From Bacteroidota bacterium (GTDB lineage Bacteria > Bacteroidota > Bacteroidia > Chitinophagales > UBA10324): a stretch of DNA of 64,000 bases. Below are positions 48,152-57,774 of this stretch, one piece after another. The notes under the pieces were generated by a model. The model saw only the letters and a program-made list of their open reading frames with translations. It was not told where the DNA came from and made no database searches. The translations under genes and the position numbers were made by a program. Location: positions 1 to 64,000 of the forward strand of contig BJGQ01000002.1 of NCBI GenBank assembly GCA_014190575.1, in the 5' to 3' direction. Positions within the stretch are counted from its first letter, which is position 1. Each line of letters starts with the position of its first letter.

Positions 48152-51100
48152 CTATTTTGCTTTTGCCATTGCTTCATGAGCTTTCTTGCGTGCATCAGGC
48201 TCATTAAATTTTAATTTCTCGCTATCTTTTGTAAAGTCAATTACCAAAGGTGTTGCAACAAATATGGAAGAATAAGTTCCGAATACTACACCAATTAGCA
48301 TTGCAAATGAAAAACCTCTGATGGCATCACCTCCAAAAATAAAGAGGATAAGAATTACAAGAAATACAGTAACTGAAGTAATCATTGTTCTGTTCAGAGT
48401 TTGATTAATAGCATCGTTAATTGTTTTCTTCATGTCTTCAGCCGCATGTTCGCGAAGGTTTTCACGAATACGGTCAAACACAATTACCGTGTCATTTACC
48501 GAGTAACCAATAACGGTAAGAGCGGCTGCAATAAATGTTTCATCAATCTCTAACGAGAAAGGCATAATACCTTTAAAAAGAGAGAAGATACCCATTACCA
48601 TGAGTACATCATGAGCAAGTGCCACAATTACTCCCATTGAATACTGCCACTTACGGAAACGAACCAATATGTATAAACCAATGGCAATAAGTGCAACAAA
48701 TACCGCTTTGTAAGAACTGTTTTTTATATCGTTTGAAATTGTAGCTCCGATAATGGAAGTGCTCTGCACATATTTTTTCATGAACTGCTCTTGCGAAACT
48801 CCTTCCTTTATAAATTTTTTCAGGCTGCCATACAATGCAACTTCAGCAACACTATCTGTTGCTTCCATCATATACTTGGTGGTAATCTTCACCTGATTAT
48901 CACTTCCATAAGTTTTAACAATTGGTGTAAAGTGAGTGTTCTTTTCCATTTCCAACCTAACATCACTTGTGCTAACATTTTGTTCAAAACGAACTACATA
49001 ACTTCTTCCACCGGTAAAATCAACGCCATAATCAAAGCCGCGAGTAAAAATTGAAATCAACCCTAAAAATGCTAATCCACCGGAGAACATATAAGCATAC
49101 TTTCGTTTGTTCACAAACTGAATATTCATGTTAGAGAAATTACCCCGACTTAATTTTGTGTGAAAAGCCATAGTCTTAGTACGCTTAATCCAGAATTCGA
49201 AAATTAAGTGTGCGCAGAAAACAGCAGTGAACAATGTGAAAATTACTCCAATGTTTAAAGTAGTTGCATAACCCAACACAGGTCCCAATCCAAAGTAAGC
49301 GAGGATAATTCCGGTTATTAAAGTGGTTAAGTGTGTATCAAATACAGCAGAATAGGATTTTGTATGACCATCCTGAATAGCTTTTATAAGTGTTTTCCCT
49401 TTAGCTAATTCTTCCTTTATACGCTCGTGTATTAACACATTCGCATCCACTGCCATACCCATTGTTAATACCATACCTGCAATTCCTGATAGAGTTAATG
49501 TAGCACCAAGTGAGGCAAGCACACCGACAATAAAGAAGAGGTTTAACAAAAGTGCAATGTTTGCAATAATACCAGATGTGCTGTAATAAACTACCATGAA
49601 AGCAAGCACTGCTATGAATGCAATGATCATTGAATTCAATCCGCTATTGATGGATTCTTTACCAAGTGAAGGCCCTACAACATCCTCAGCAATAATTACA
49701 GCTGGAGCTGGAAGCTTACCCGCTTGTAAAATGTTTGCTAAATCTTTTGCTTCTTCAATGGTAAATCCACCGGATATGGAAGATCTTCCACCACCAATTT
49801 CATTTATAACATTTGGAGCTGATTGAACATAATTATCAAGTACAATTGCTATGGAACGATTAACATTTTTACCGGTTAGCAATTTCCAGATTCTAGCCCC
49901 TTCATCATTCATGTTCATTGCAACTTCAGGGCGATTGTTCTGATCGTAATCCTGGCGTGCACTTATAACAGCAGAACCATCCAATGGAGGATTTTCGTCA
50001 CCTACTTGTTTTTTAATTGCATAAAGTGAGTAGGTTGATTGTGTGCCTTCTTCTGATTTTGAACCCCAAAGAAATTTTACATCTCGGGGCATTATAGCTT
50101 GAATGTAATCAAGTGAAAGGTATTGATTTACTTTCGATGTATCCTTTCCCAAAGCCAAACCACAAACAGGACCAGGAGATACCATTTGTTTACCTGATTC
50201 GTCTTTGTAATTTGGAATATATAAAACTGCGAAGAGCGGATTTTCTGCAGCTTGATTTTTTGCAATTGCGGATGAGTCAGCTGAACTTTTTGCAGAATCT
50301 AATGAAGTTAATGCTTTATTATTTCCGCTACTGTCTTTAGAAGTTGAATCAGTTGATGATAATAAATTATCATCAGCAGAATTATTTATCAGCGAATCTT
50401 TATTTGCATTTAAAGTATCCTTAACAGTTTGACGGGCTGCAAGCGTTTTATTTACCTGATCAAGAAAAGAATAAATTTCAGCGGCTTTATAAGTTTCCCA
50501 GAATTCGAGTTTAGCGGCAGCCTGCAAAAGTTTACGAACACGGGATGGATTATCTACTCCTGGCAATTCAACAGTAATTCTTCCGGTTGCTGGTTGAGGT
50601 GTAATGTTTGGTTGCGATACACCGAATTTATCAATACGCGCACGAAGAATATTGTAAGTGCGATTGAATGCATTGTCAGCCTCTTTTTTTATAACAGCTA
50701 AAACCTCTTCATTGGTCGAATTGTATTTTATGCGGTCAGCATTTTCTTTTGTGCTGAAGATGGAAGATAATTTTCCGCCAGGTGAAACTTCGTTGAATGC
50801 TTCACCAAAAAGAGTTACATAATCTTTTTGTGCTTCGGTTCTAACTTTTTCATCAGCCTTTTGCAACGACTTTAAAAAAGCAGGATCAGTATTATTTCCC
50901 GATAAAGAAATAATTAAATCTTTCATTGATACCTGCAACACCACATTCATTCCTCCCTGTAAATCCAAGCCAAGGTTTAACTGTTGTTCTTTACACTTCA
51001 GGTATGTGAACGAAACCACGCCAAGGTTAAAAACACTTTCGTTTCCAATGGAGTCTAAGTAAGCCTGACGATACTGGCGAATTACATTGTTCACTGAATC

Positions 51101-51271
51101 TTTTTGATCAGATGGTACAGAATCAAGTGATTTGCCCACCATCACTTTGGCTTCGGCATAATTATCGGCGCGTCCTTCCACGCGGCTGGTTACAATGTTA
51201 AATGACAGTTGATAAATACAAACAAGTATCAGTGCGATTGCAAAAAACTGTACTAATCCTTTTCCGCGCAT
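48152..51271 (-). CDS. secDF: Protein translocase subunit SecDF (fused)
   Basis: LGLDLQGGMNVVLQV; GMAVDANVLIHERIKEEL; FDYGVDFTGGRSYVVRF; VIGYSVNDTVIVFDRIREN. Confidence 0.96.
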   Translation of the reverse strand: MRGKGLVQFFAIALILVCIYQLSFNIVTSRVEGRADNYAEAKVMVGKSLDSVPSDQKDSVNNVIRQYRQAYLDSIGNESVFNLGVVSFTYLKCKEQQLNLGLDLQGGMNVVLQVSMKDLIISLSGNNTDPAFLKSLQKADEKVRTEAQKDYVTLFGEAFNEVSPGGKLSSIFSTKENADRIKYNSTNEEVLAVIKKEADNAFNRTYNILRARIDKFGVSQPNITPQPATGRITVELPGVDNPSRVRKLLQAAAKLEFWETYKAAEIYSFLDQVNKTLAARQTVKDTLNANKDSLINNSADDNLLSSTDSTSKDSSGNNKALTSLDSAKSSADSSAIAKNQAAENPLFAVLYIPNYKDESGKQMVSPGPVCGLALGKDTSKVNQYLSLDYIQAIMPRDVKFLWGSKSEEGTQSTYSLYAIKKQVGDENPPLDGSAVISARQDYDQNNRPEVAMNMNDEGARIWKLLTGKNVNRSIAIVLDNYVQSAPNVINEIGGGRSSISGGFTIEEAKDLANILQAGKLPAPAVIIAEDVVGPSLGKESINSGLNSMIIAFIAVLAFMVVYYSTSGIIANIALLLNLFFIVGVLASLGATLTLSGIAGMVLTMGMAVDANVLIHERIKEELAKGKTLIKAIQDGHTKSYSAVFDTHLTTLITGIILAYFGLGPVLGYATTLNIGVIFTLFTAVFCAHLIFEFWIKRTKTMAFHTKLSRGNFSNMNIQFVNKRKYAYMFSGGLAFLGLISIFTRGFDYGVDFTGGRSYVVRFEQNVSTSDVRLEMEKNTHFTPIVKTYGSDNQVKITTKYMMEATDSVAEVALYGSLKKFIKEGVSQEQFMKKYVQSTSIIGATISNDIKNSSYKAVFVALIAIGLYILVRFRKWQYSMGVIVALAHDVLMVMGIFSLFKGIMPFSLEIDETFIAAALTVIGYSVNDTVIVFDRIRENLREHAAEDMKKTINDAINQTLNRTMITSVTVFLVILILFIFGGDAIRGFSFAMLIGVVFGTYSSIFVATPLVIDFTKDSEKLKFNEPDARKKAHEAMAKAK

Positions 51272-51741
51272 ATTAAATTTTTATTGAAGTTTTGGTTTTA
51301 AAAAAGAGGTGCAAATATATAAGTAATGAGCAGATAATATAATTGTGAAAAAGAGAATATTACCAAAGAAAATAAAACATTGATTCAATCTGAAACCGGC
51401 TTTAGTTTTTAAGAAAAAAGTGAATTATAATTTAGGTCGGCTATATATAAAAATGCGATGTAAATCTAATTTTTTAGGGGCAATAAGTAAAAGAGGTGTT
51501 TAACAAATCATTGTCGCATTTAGCATTTATTTAAACAGCCTGATTCAAATTAAATAATCGATTAATAACATATGTTTTATAAAATTGACTTTTGACCAAT
51601 AAACAAACAGCCAATTGTAAAAATAATGCTGCCACTTAAAGCAATGATTTCATTTTGGGGATTAGAGAATTGGAATCAATAAAATTTGCAATTTGTCTTT
51701 CAAAACAACTTCGGTTTTTATAGAAATGCAAAGCCACTTCT

Positions 51742-53100
51742 TTACCGATTAAATTCCAATCTTTTCCCGAAATTATTTTCATTGAAAAGTCCTTGATGGT
51801 AAACAAGGTGGCCATTCACAAATGTGTGAGTGATTCTGCTTTTGAACTTAAAACCTTCCAATGGCGACCATCCGCATTTATAATAAATATTATCAGTATG
51901 TACTTCCCATTCTTCTTCTGGATTTACTAAAACCAAATCGGCAAAATAACCTTCACGAATAAATCCTCTTTCTTTCACACCAAAACAAATAGCAGGGTTG
52001 TGTGCGGCTTTCTCAGCAATATCAATCAATCGCAATTGTTTGTTGCGCCAAAACTCCAACAACATATTTAATGAATGCTGAACAAGCGGTAATCCACTCG
52101 GCGCTTTAAAATAATTAATGCTCCCATCAGGAGTGCGTGTCATTTTTTCCTGCATAGTGTGTGGCGCATGGTCGGTAGCCAACACATCAATGAACCCATC
52201 TTTCAATGCCTGCAATAATTTTGGTTTATGCTGCGGGCCCTTTATTGCAGGATTGCATTTTATCAATGTACCAAGCGTTGCATAATCATTATTATCAAAC
52301 CACAAATGATGAATACAAACTTCCGCAGTTATTCTTTTTTCTGCCAAAGGAGTTGTGTTTTCCAAAAGCGCAATTTCGTCCAGAGTAGAAAGATGAAAAA
52401 TGTGTAAACGGCTGTTGTGTTTTTTTGCCAACTCAACTGCATATTTCGAAGAATCATAACAAGCTTTCTCATCGCGAATGATTGGATGAAAGCGCATTGG
52501 AATAGCATCACCATAATGCATGCGAAGCGGAATGGTGTTTTCTTTTATTCGCAAATCATCTTCGCAATGTGTGGCAATCAGAGTAGGAGAGTGCTTGAAA
52601 ATATTTTCCAATGAATTGGGATTATCAACCACTAAATCTCCGGTTGATGAACCCATGAATATTTTTATTCCGCAAACTTTTGATGGGTCAGTTTTTTTTA
52701 TTTCCTCTAAATTGGAATTGGAAGTTCCGAGGTAAAAAGAATAATTCGCCAGTGAGTGAGTACTTGCAATTTCATATTTCTGCTCTAACAATTCATGAGT
52801 GGTTGCCGGAGGAATGGTGTTCGGCATTTCCATAAATGAAGTTACACCACCTGCCACTGCAGCTTTTGCTTCAGTATAAATGTTTGCTTTTTGTGTCATT
52901 CCCGGTTCACGGAAATGAACCTGGTCGTCAATCAAACCCGGGATTAAATAATTTCCTTCCGCATCAATTTCACGATGCAATGATTTGATGGAAATGTTTT
53001 CGTCAATCTTTTCAATCCGCTCGCCATTAATTAAAAGGTCCTGCGTTTTAATTTCTCCTTCATTAACAATCTGCGCATTTCTTATAATGGTATAACTCAT
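51742..53100 (-). CDS. pyrC: Dihydroorotase
   Basis: LIPGLIDDQVHFREPGMTQKANIYTEAKAAVAGGVTSFMEMPNT; ATDHAPHTMQEK. Confidence 0.92.
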   Translation of the reverse strand: MSYTIIRNAQIVNEGEIKTQDLLINGERIEKIDENISIKSLHREIDAEGNYLIPGLIDDQVHFREPGMTQKANIYTEAKAAVAGGVTSFMEMPNTIPPATTHELLEQKYEIASTHSLANYSFYLGTSNSNLEEIKKTDPSKVCGIKIFMGSSTGDLVVDNPNSLENIFKHSPTLIATHCEDDLRIKENTIPLRMHYGDAIPMRFHPIIRDEKACYDSSKYAVELAKKHNSRLHIFHLSTLDEIALLENTTPLAEKRITAEVCIHHLWFDNNDYATLGTLIKCNPAIKGPQHKPKLLQALKDGFIDVLATDHAPHTMQEKMTRTPDGSINYFKAPSGLPLVQHSLNMLLEFWRNKQLRLIDIAEKAAHNPAICFGVKERGFIREGYFADLVLVNPEEEWEVHTDNIYYKCGWSPLEGFKFKSRITHTFVNGHLVYHQGLFNENNFGKRLEFNR

Positions 53101-53103
53101 AAT

Positions 53104-54084
53104 TTATGTTGCAAGAATTTCCTGAATTCGTAAAAGATTTAAATTGATATCCAGATTGTGCTTGGTAGCTTTTTCAAATGGCGTGTATTCAATATCCCGA
53201 TGAATAACTCCGACCATAACATTTTCATTTTCAGCAACCAAGGCTTCCACAGCTGCAACTCCTAATCTGCTCGCGAGCACTCTATCCATGCAAGTCGGAT
53301 TTCCACCGCGCTGCATGTGACCGAGAATGGAAACGCGCGTGTCGTAATAATCAAAATGTTCTTTCACCTGTTTAGCAATATCATAAGCGCCACCTGATTC
53401 ATCGCCTTCGGCAACCACCACAATGCAACTCGATTTATTTCTGTTCCAACCTTTTTCCAGAATAGAAATCAGGTGCGGAATATCCGTTTTCGTTTCAGGA
53501 ACGAGAATGGCTTCGGCACCTCCGCCAATTCCACTTCGCAGTGCTATGAATCCGGCATCACGCCCCATCACTTCAATAAAAAATAATCGGTTGTGAGAAT
53601 CGGCCGTGTCGCGGATTTTATCAATCGCTTCCATCGCAGTATTGATTGCTGTATCGTATCCAATAGTAAAATCAGTTCCGAATAAATCATTGTCAATGGT
53701 GCAGGGAACTCCGATGCTCGAAATATTATGTCGCATTCTGAATTCAAAACAACCACGAAATGTTCCATCCCCTCCGAGGGCCACTAATCCTTCAATGTTA
53801 TGCTTCTTTAAATTTTCAGCAGCAAGTTGCATTCCTTCTTCAGATGTAAACCGTTTACTTCTCGCAGTTTTTAAAACAGTGCCGCCTCGCTGAATAATAT
53901 TACTGACCGACTGCGAATTCATTTCAATCATATCACCATCTATCATTCCTTCAAATCCTCTTCTAATTCCAATTACTTCGTAATTGTTAAAAATGGCGGT
54001 TCGAACTACTGCTCGTATGGCTGCATTCATACCAGGAGAATCGCCTCCGGAAGTAAATACACCTATCCTTTTATTTTTTGTCAT
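53104..54084 (-). CDS. pfkA: 6-phosphofructokinase
   Basis: IGVFTSGGDSPGMNAAIRAVVRTA; ALGGDGTFRG; PCTIDNDLFGTDFTIGYDTAINT. Confidence 0.96.
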   Translation of the reverse strand: MTKNKRIGVFTSGGDSPGMNAAIRAVVRTAIFNNYEVIGIRRGFEGMIDGDMIEMNSQSVSNIIQRGGTVLKTARSKRFTSEEGMQLAAENLKKHNIEGLVALGGDGTFRGCFEFRMRHNISSIGVPCTIDNDLFGTDFTIGYDTAINTAMEAIDKIRDTADSHNRLFFIEVMGRDAGFIALRSGIGGGAEAILVPETKTDIPHLISILEKGWNRNKSSCIVVVAEGDESGGAYDIAKQVKEHFDYYDTRVSILGHMQRGGNPTCMDRVLASRLGVAAVEALVAENENVMVGVIHRDIEYTPFEKATKHNLDINLNLLRIQEILAT

Positions 54085-54168
54085 TCATATTTTTTATTAA
54101 AGGCAAATATTCAACTTCTGCTGTTAACTAAAAAGGATTTTGATAATAATGAATTTTCAATAAAGAAA

Positions 54169-54582
54169 TTACTGCTTTGGTTTTTCATACTGATACTTGG
54201 TATGTATTAAATCAGGAGTTTGAAAATCCAAAACTAATTTTCCGTTCAACGAAGATTTGATGGTAAACATTTTTGTTTTCTTGGTTTCGTTGGCTGAAAA
54301 ATAAATTTGTTTGTAAACTTCTACCAATTTGTAGGCACCGGTTTCTTCTTTTCCATTTACAACCATCTTATAATTTCCATCAACAGTAATTTCAACATAA
54401 TCATTTTTCTGAGTAGAATCTGCAGGAGTAAGTACCGCAAATTCTTCAGTTCCTTTATAAATCCACTTACCAACGATTCTATCCTTTAAGGGCGGATTGG
54501 TAGTTTGAGTTGGTGTTTCTGTTTGCGCAATTGCATTCATTGAAATAAAAAATATTGAAAGAAAAACGATTAATTGGTTCAT
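54169..54582 (-). CDS. Secreted lipocalin-like hypothetical protein
   Basis: Signal peptide; RIVGKWIYKGTEEFAVL... Confidence 0.6.
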   Translation of the reverse strand: MNQLIVFLSIFFISMNAIAQTETPTQTTNPPLKDRIVGKWIYKGTEEFAVLTPADSTQKNDYVEITVDGNYKMVVNGKEETGAYKLVEVYKQIYFSANETKKTKMFTIKSSLNGKLVLDFQTPDLIHTKYQYEKPKQ

Positions 54583-54669
54583 TGTTAAAGTGTTTGTTCA
54601 AATGTAAAAATGCAAATTGAAAATGTATTTAACCGAAAGAAATTTTTTATTTGCGTCTTAAATTATTCA

Positions 54670-55515
54670 ATGACCATTAATTCAGCTTTTCAAAACTTAC
54701 TCGATTCTTTTTGTGATTCTTATGAAAGAGATGAAGCGGAAATGATTGCACGAATTGTTTTTGAGGATGTGTTTGATTTAAAACCATCTAGCATTGTGAT
54801 TGACGCAGATAAAGATTTTTCATTTGAGAAAAGTGAAAGATTAACTCAAATTATTCAACGACTAAAAAATCATGAACCGGTTCAATATGTAACAGGCAAA
54901 GCCTTTTTTTATGGAAACGAATTTGAGGTTAATTCATCGGTATTAATTCCGCGACCGGAAACTGAAGAACTCGTTCAATGGATTATTGAATCAACTTCCA
55001 ATAAAAAACAAAACATATTGGATATTGGAACCGGAAGCGGATGCATTGCAATTTCAATAAAAAAAATTTTATCAGAAGCGGATGTTTTTGCAACAGATAG
55101 TAGTTTAGGTGCTTTGGATATTGCAAAAAGAAATTCCGAGAATCTGCAGCAACAAATTCATTTCAAAAAATCAGATATACTTCAATCAGAAAATCCATTC
55201 AATATTCAGTTTGATATCATCGTCAGCAATCCTCCATATATAACTGAAGCAGAAAAATCTTCACTTGATAAAAATGTAATTCAATTTGAACCGCATGAAG
55301 CATTGTTTGCAATTGGTGATGATGCAATGATTTTTTACAGAAAGATTATTGCGTTTGCAAATAAATTTCTCAAAGAAGGAGGGCAAATATTCTTTGAAGT
55401 GAATCAACAATATGGAAAGGAGGTAGTAAAACTTTTAAATGAAAATAATTTCAAGAATACAAAATTGAAAAAAGATTTAAATGGAAACGATAGAATGGTA
55501 AGAGCGGTCAAATAG
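54670..55515 (+). CDS. prmC: Peptide chain release factor N5-glutamine methyltransferase
   Basis: ILDIGTGSGCIAISIKK; FDIIVSNPPYITEAEK; FAIGDDAMIFYRKI. Confidence 0.93.
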   Translation: MTINSAFQNLLDSFCDSYERDEAEMIARIVFEDVFDLKPSSIVIDADKDFSFEKSERLTQIIQRLKNHEPVQYVTGKAFFYGNEFEVNSSVLIPRPETEELVQWIIESTSNKKQNILDIGTGSGCIAISIKKILSEADVFATDSSLGALDIAKRNSENLQQQIHFKKSDILQSENPFNIQFDIIVSNPPYITEAEKSSLDKNVIQFEPHEALFAIGDDAMIFYRKIIAFANKFLKEGGQIFFEVNQQYGKEVVKLLNENNFKNTKLKKDLNGNDRMVRAVK

Positions 55516-55545
55516 CTGTCAGCTTTTAGCAATTAGCTATGTGGA
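55513..55545. repeat. TAGC-word intergenic repeat fragment
   Basis: atagctgtcagcttttagcaattagctatg. Confidence 0.5.
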
Positions 55546-55608
55546 GATTTAGAATATTGCTTGCTTATTTCTATTTGCAAATTACATATTGATAAATGGC
55601 CTACTGGC

Positions 55609-55884
55609 TCATGCTTCCACCGAAGTCATCAAATCAATTTCTTCAAGTACAGCGCTTATAAAAAGACAATCTTCCATGGTGCCGGAATAAACTTTTGCTT
55701 TTCCATGAGTATGAATTTCAATGGCAATTGCTTCGGCGCGCTGAGTACTACAATGAATGGCTCGTTTTAACTGTCGAATAACTTCTTCGAAAGTGTGCCA
55801 GTCATCATTATGAACAATCACACTCGAACCATCTACATCAATATTATAATCTTCTATCAGTTCTAACTCTTGAGTCTTTGTCAT
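55609..55884 (-). CDS. clpS: ATP-dependent Clp protease adaptor ClpS
   Basis: SSVIVHNDDWHTFEEVIRQLKRAIHCSTQRAEAIAIEIHTHGKAKVYSG; Met at 55884 preferred. Confidence 0.88.
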   Translation of the reverse strand: MTKTQELELIEDYNIDVDGSSVIVHNDDWHTFEEVIRQLKRAIHCSTQRAEAIAIEIHTHGKAKVYSGTMEDCLFISAVLEEIDLMTSVEA

Positions 55885-55968
55885 AATCGTTTCAGGTTTT
55901 TTCCAAATATAGGTTGCCAGATTTTTCTTGTGCAAATAATTCTGTTAAAATATTTACAAAGAGTTATT

Positions 55969-57087
55969 TTAATCAGCCTGCTCTTTTTCTACTTCCCACT
56001 TTTTTTCATTGGTGGATTTTGTATTCTTCTTTTGTGTTTGACTCAAAGCCATCAAGTTGCAAAGCTTGTATAACAACCGTGCACCAACATTTGCATCCCA
56101 CTCATCCTTACCGGGAGCCACTTCATTCAAATCAAAGCCGATTATAGTTTTTCCGGAGGTTGCTAATTTCCATAACAAGTAAACTGCTTGCTCGTATTGC
56201 AAACCACCCGCAACAGGAGTTCCGGTATTCGGACACAACGATGCTTCCAATCCATCAATATCAAAGCTCACATATACTTTTTCAGGTAAGGCATTAATAA
56301 TTGCATCGCATATATCTTTCCAACTGAAACCTTCGAACATGCTGCGCTTCATATCGCGGTCGAAAAATATTTTCACTCTGTCGCCTTCTTTTTTTGCAAC
56401 ATCCATTTCCTGCTGACAAAAATCGCGGATGCCAACCTGCACCAGTTTGCTCACCTGTTTTATCTGTAACGCATTGTACATTATAGATGCATGTGAGTAA
56501 GTAAAACCTTCATACGCTTCACGCAAATCACAATGCGCATCAATCTGCAAAATTCCAAACGACGGATTTTTTTCGGCCAATGCTTCCATGAAACCAAGCG
56601 GTGTACTGTGGTCACCACCAAGCAGCGCAGGTAGTTTTCCATTGGTAATCTGTGCGAGCATTTCAGTTTTTATCCAGCTCTTTAATTTGGTTCCGGCTTC
56701 GTTAACTTCCTTCGTTAATTTTTTTACTTCTTTATTTTTTTCAGAAGTTCCGTTGCTTAACAATTCAATCACACGCTCAGCTTTCTTGCGCAACTGCTTG
56801 CTGGTTTGTTTCCATTTTTTATTGATTGGTAAAAGACAGATTCCGTTTTTCCATGCATCGTTTACATCAGCGTCAAATAAATCAACCTGCAAACTTGCCT
56901 GCTTAATTGCTTCGGGTGCTTTTGCTGTTCCTCCCCGATAAGAGACTGTAACTTCCCACGGTACAGGAAGAATGACTATATTAGATTCTTGTTCGGTAAA
57001 TGGTAAGCCGAATAAATTAGCTTCAGCAGCAGCCGGTGCGTTAATGTCGAAATCTTTTATCTTTTGTTCCTTAGTTAATTGTGCCAT
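55969..57087 (-). CDS. Agmatinase/arginase/formimidoylglutamase family ureohydrolase
   Basis: LLGGDHSTPLG; LQIDAHCDLREAYEGFTYSHASIM; VYVSFDIDGLEASLCPNTGTPVAGGL. Confidence 0.92.
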   Translation of the reverse strand: MAQLTKEQKIKDFDINAPAAAEANLFGLPFTEQESNIVILPVPWEVTVSYRGGTAKAPEAIKQASLQVDLFDADVNDAWKNGICLLPINKKWKQTSKQLRKKAERVIELLSNGTSEKNKEVKKLTKEVNEAGTKLKSWIKTEMLAQITNGKLPALLGGDHSTPLGFMEALAEKNPSFGILQIDAHCDLREAYEGFTYSHASIMYNALQIKQVSKLVQVGIRDFCQQEMDVAKKEGDRVKIFFDRDMKRSMFEGFSWKDICDAIINALPEKVYVSFDIDGLEASLCPNTGTPVAGGLQYEQAVYLLWKLATSGKTIIGFDLNEVAPGKDEWDANVGARLLYKLCNLMALSQTQKKNTKSTNEKKWEVEKEQAD

Positions 57088-57281
57088 GTTTAATATTATG
57101 ATTTGGCAAAGGTAAGTGTTGAATGCAATTAGAAAGTGAAACAATATTGAAAAAAGTTATACTGTATTTGGATTGTTATTATTTATAGCATGATAAAATT
57201 CTTCTCCTCGTTAATAAAACTTCAATTCAAATATGGTTTCTTTCGCATAGCTTTGACGGCGATAAAAATGATTTCAGTTAA

Positions 57282-57704
57282 ATGAAAAAAGCACACATCA
57301 TCGGTTTGGGAATAATTGCGGTTGCCATTGGCATTATCATATCCATGGCGAGCGATTACAGCAGCTACGAAACTTTTTCGTCGGCCAAACAAAAAACCGG
57401 TAAAGATTTTCAAATAGTGGGTACTTTAGATAAATCGTATGAATTGGAATACGATGCCGCCAAAGACGCGAACTATTTTTCTTTTTACCTGAAAGATAAA
57501 AACGGCGATGAATGCAAAGTAGTTTTTCATGGCAGCAAACCGCAGGATTTTGAGCGCTCTGAATCCATTGTTCTCACCGGAAGAATGAACGGAGATTTTT
57601 TTGATGCAAAACATATTTTAATGAAGTGCCCGAGTAAGTATAAGAACGATAAGCTGGATGTGAATGGCACTCAGGAAGTAGATGCAACTCCGGAGAAATC
57701 ATAA
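57282..57704 (+). CDS. ccmE: Cytochrome c maturation protein CcmE
   Basis: N-terminal TM; DFQIVGTLDKSYELEYDAAKDANYFSFYLKDKNGDECKVVFHGSKPQDFERSESIVLTGRM. Confidence 0.87.
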   Translation: MKKAHIIGLGIIAVAIGIIISMASDYSSYETFSSAKQKTGKDFQIVGTLDKSYELEYDAAKDANYFSFYLKDKNGDECKVVFHGSKPQDFERSESIVLTGRMNGDFFDAKHILMKCPSKYKNDKLDVNGTQEVDATPEKS

Positions 57705-57774
57705 AAGCCCGACCTGAATCCTCCCCTGCGCGGAAGACTTTAATACAGCATATAAAAAAATAACAATCGCATAA

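Noticed and set aside
56588-56941. 117-aa plus-strand ORF opposite the agmatinase-family gene
   Set aside because: Antisense shadow ORF.
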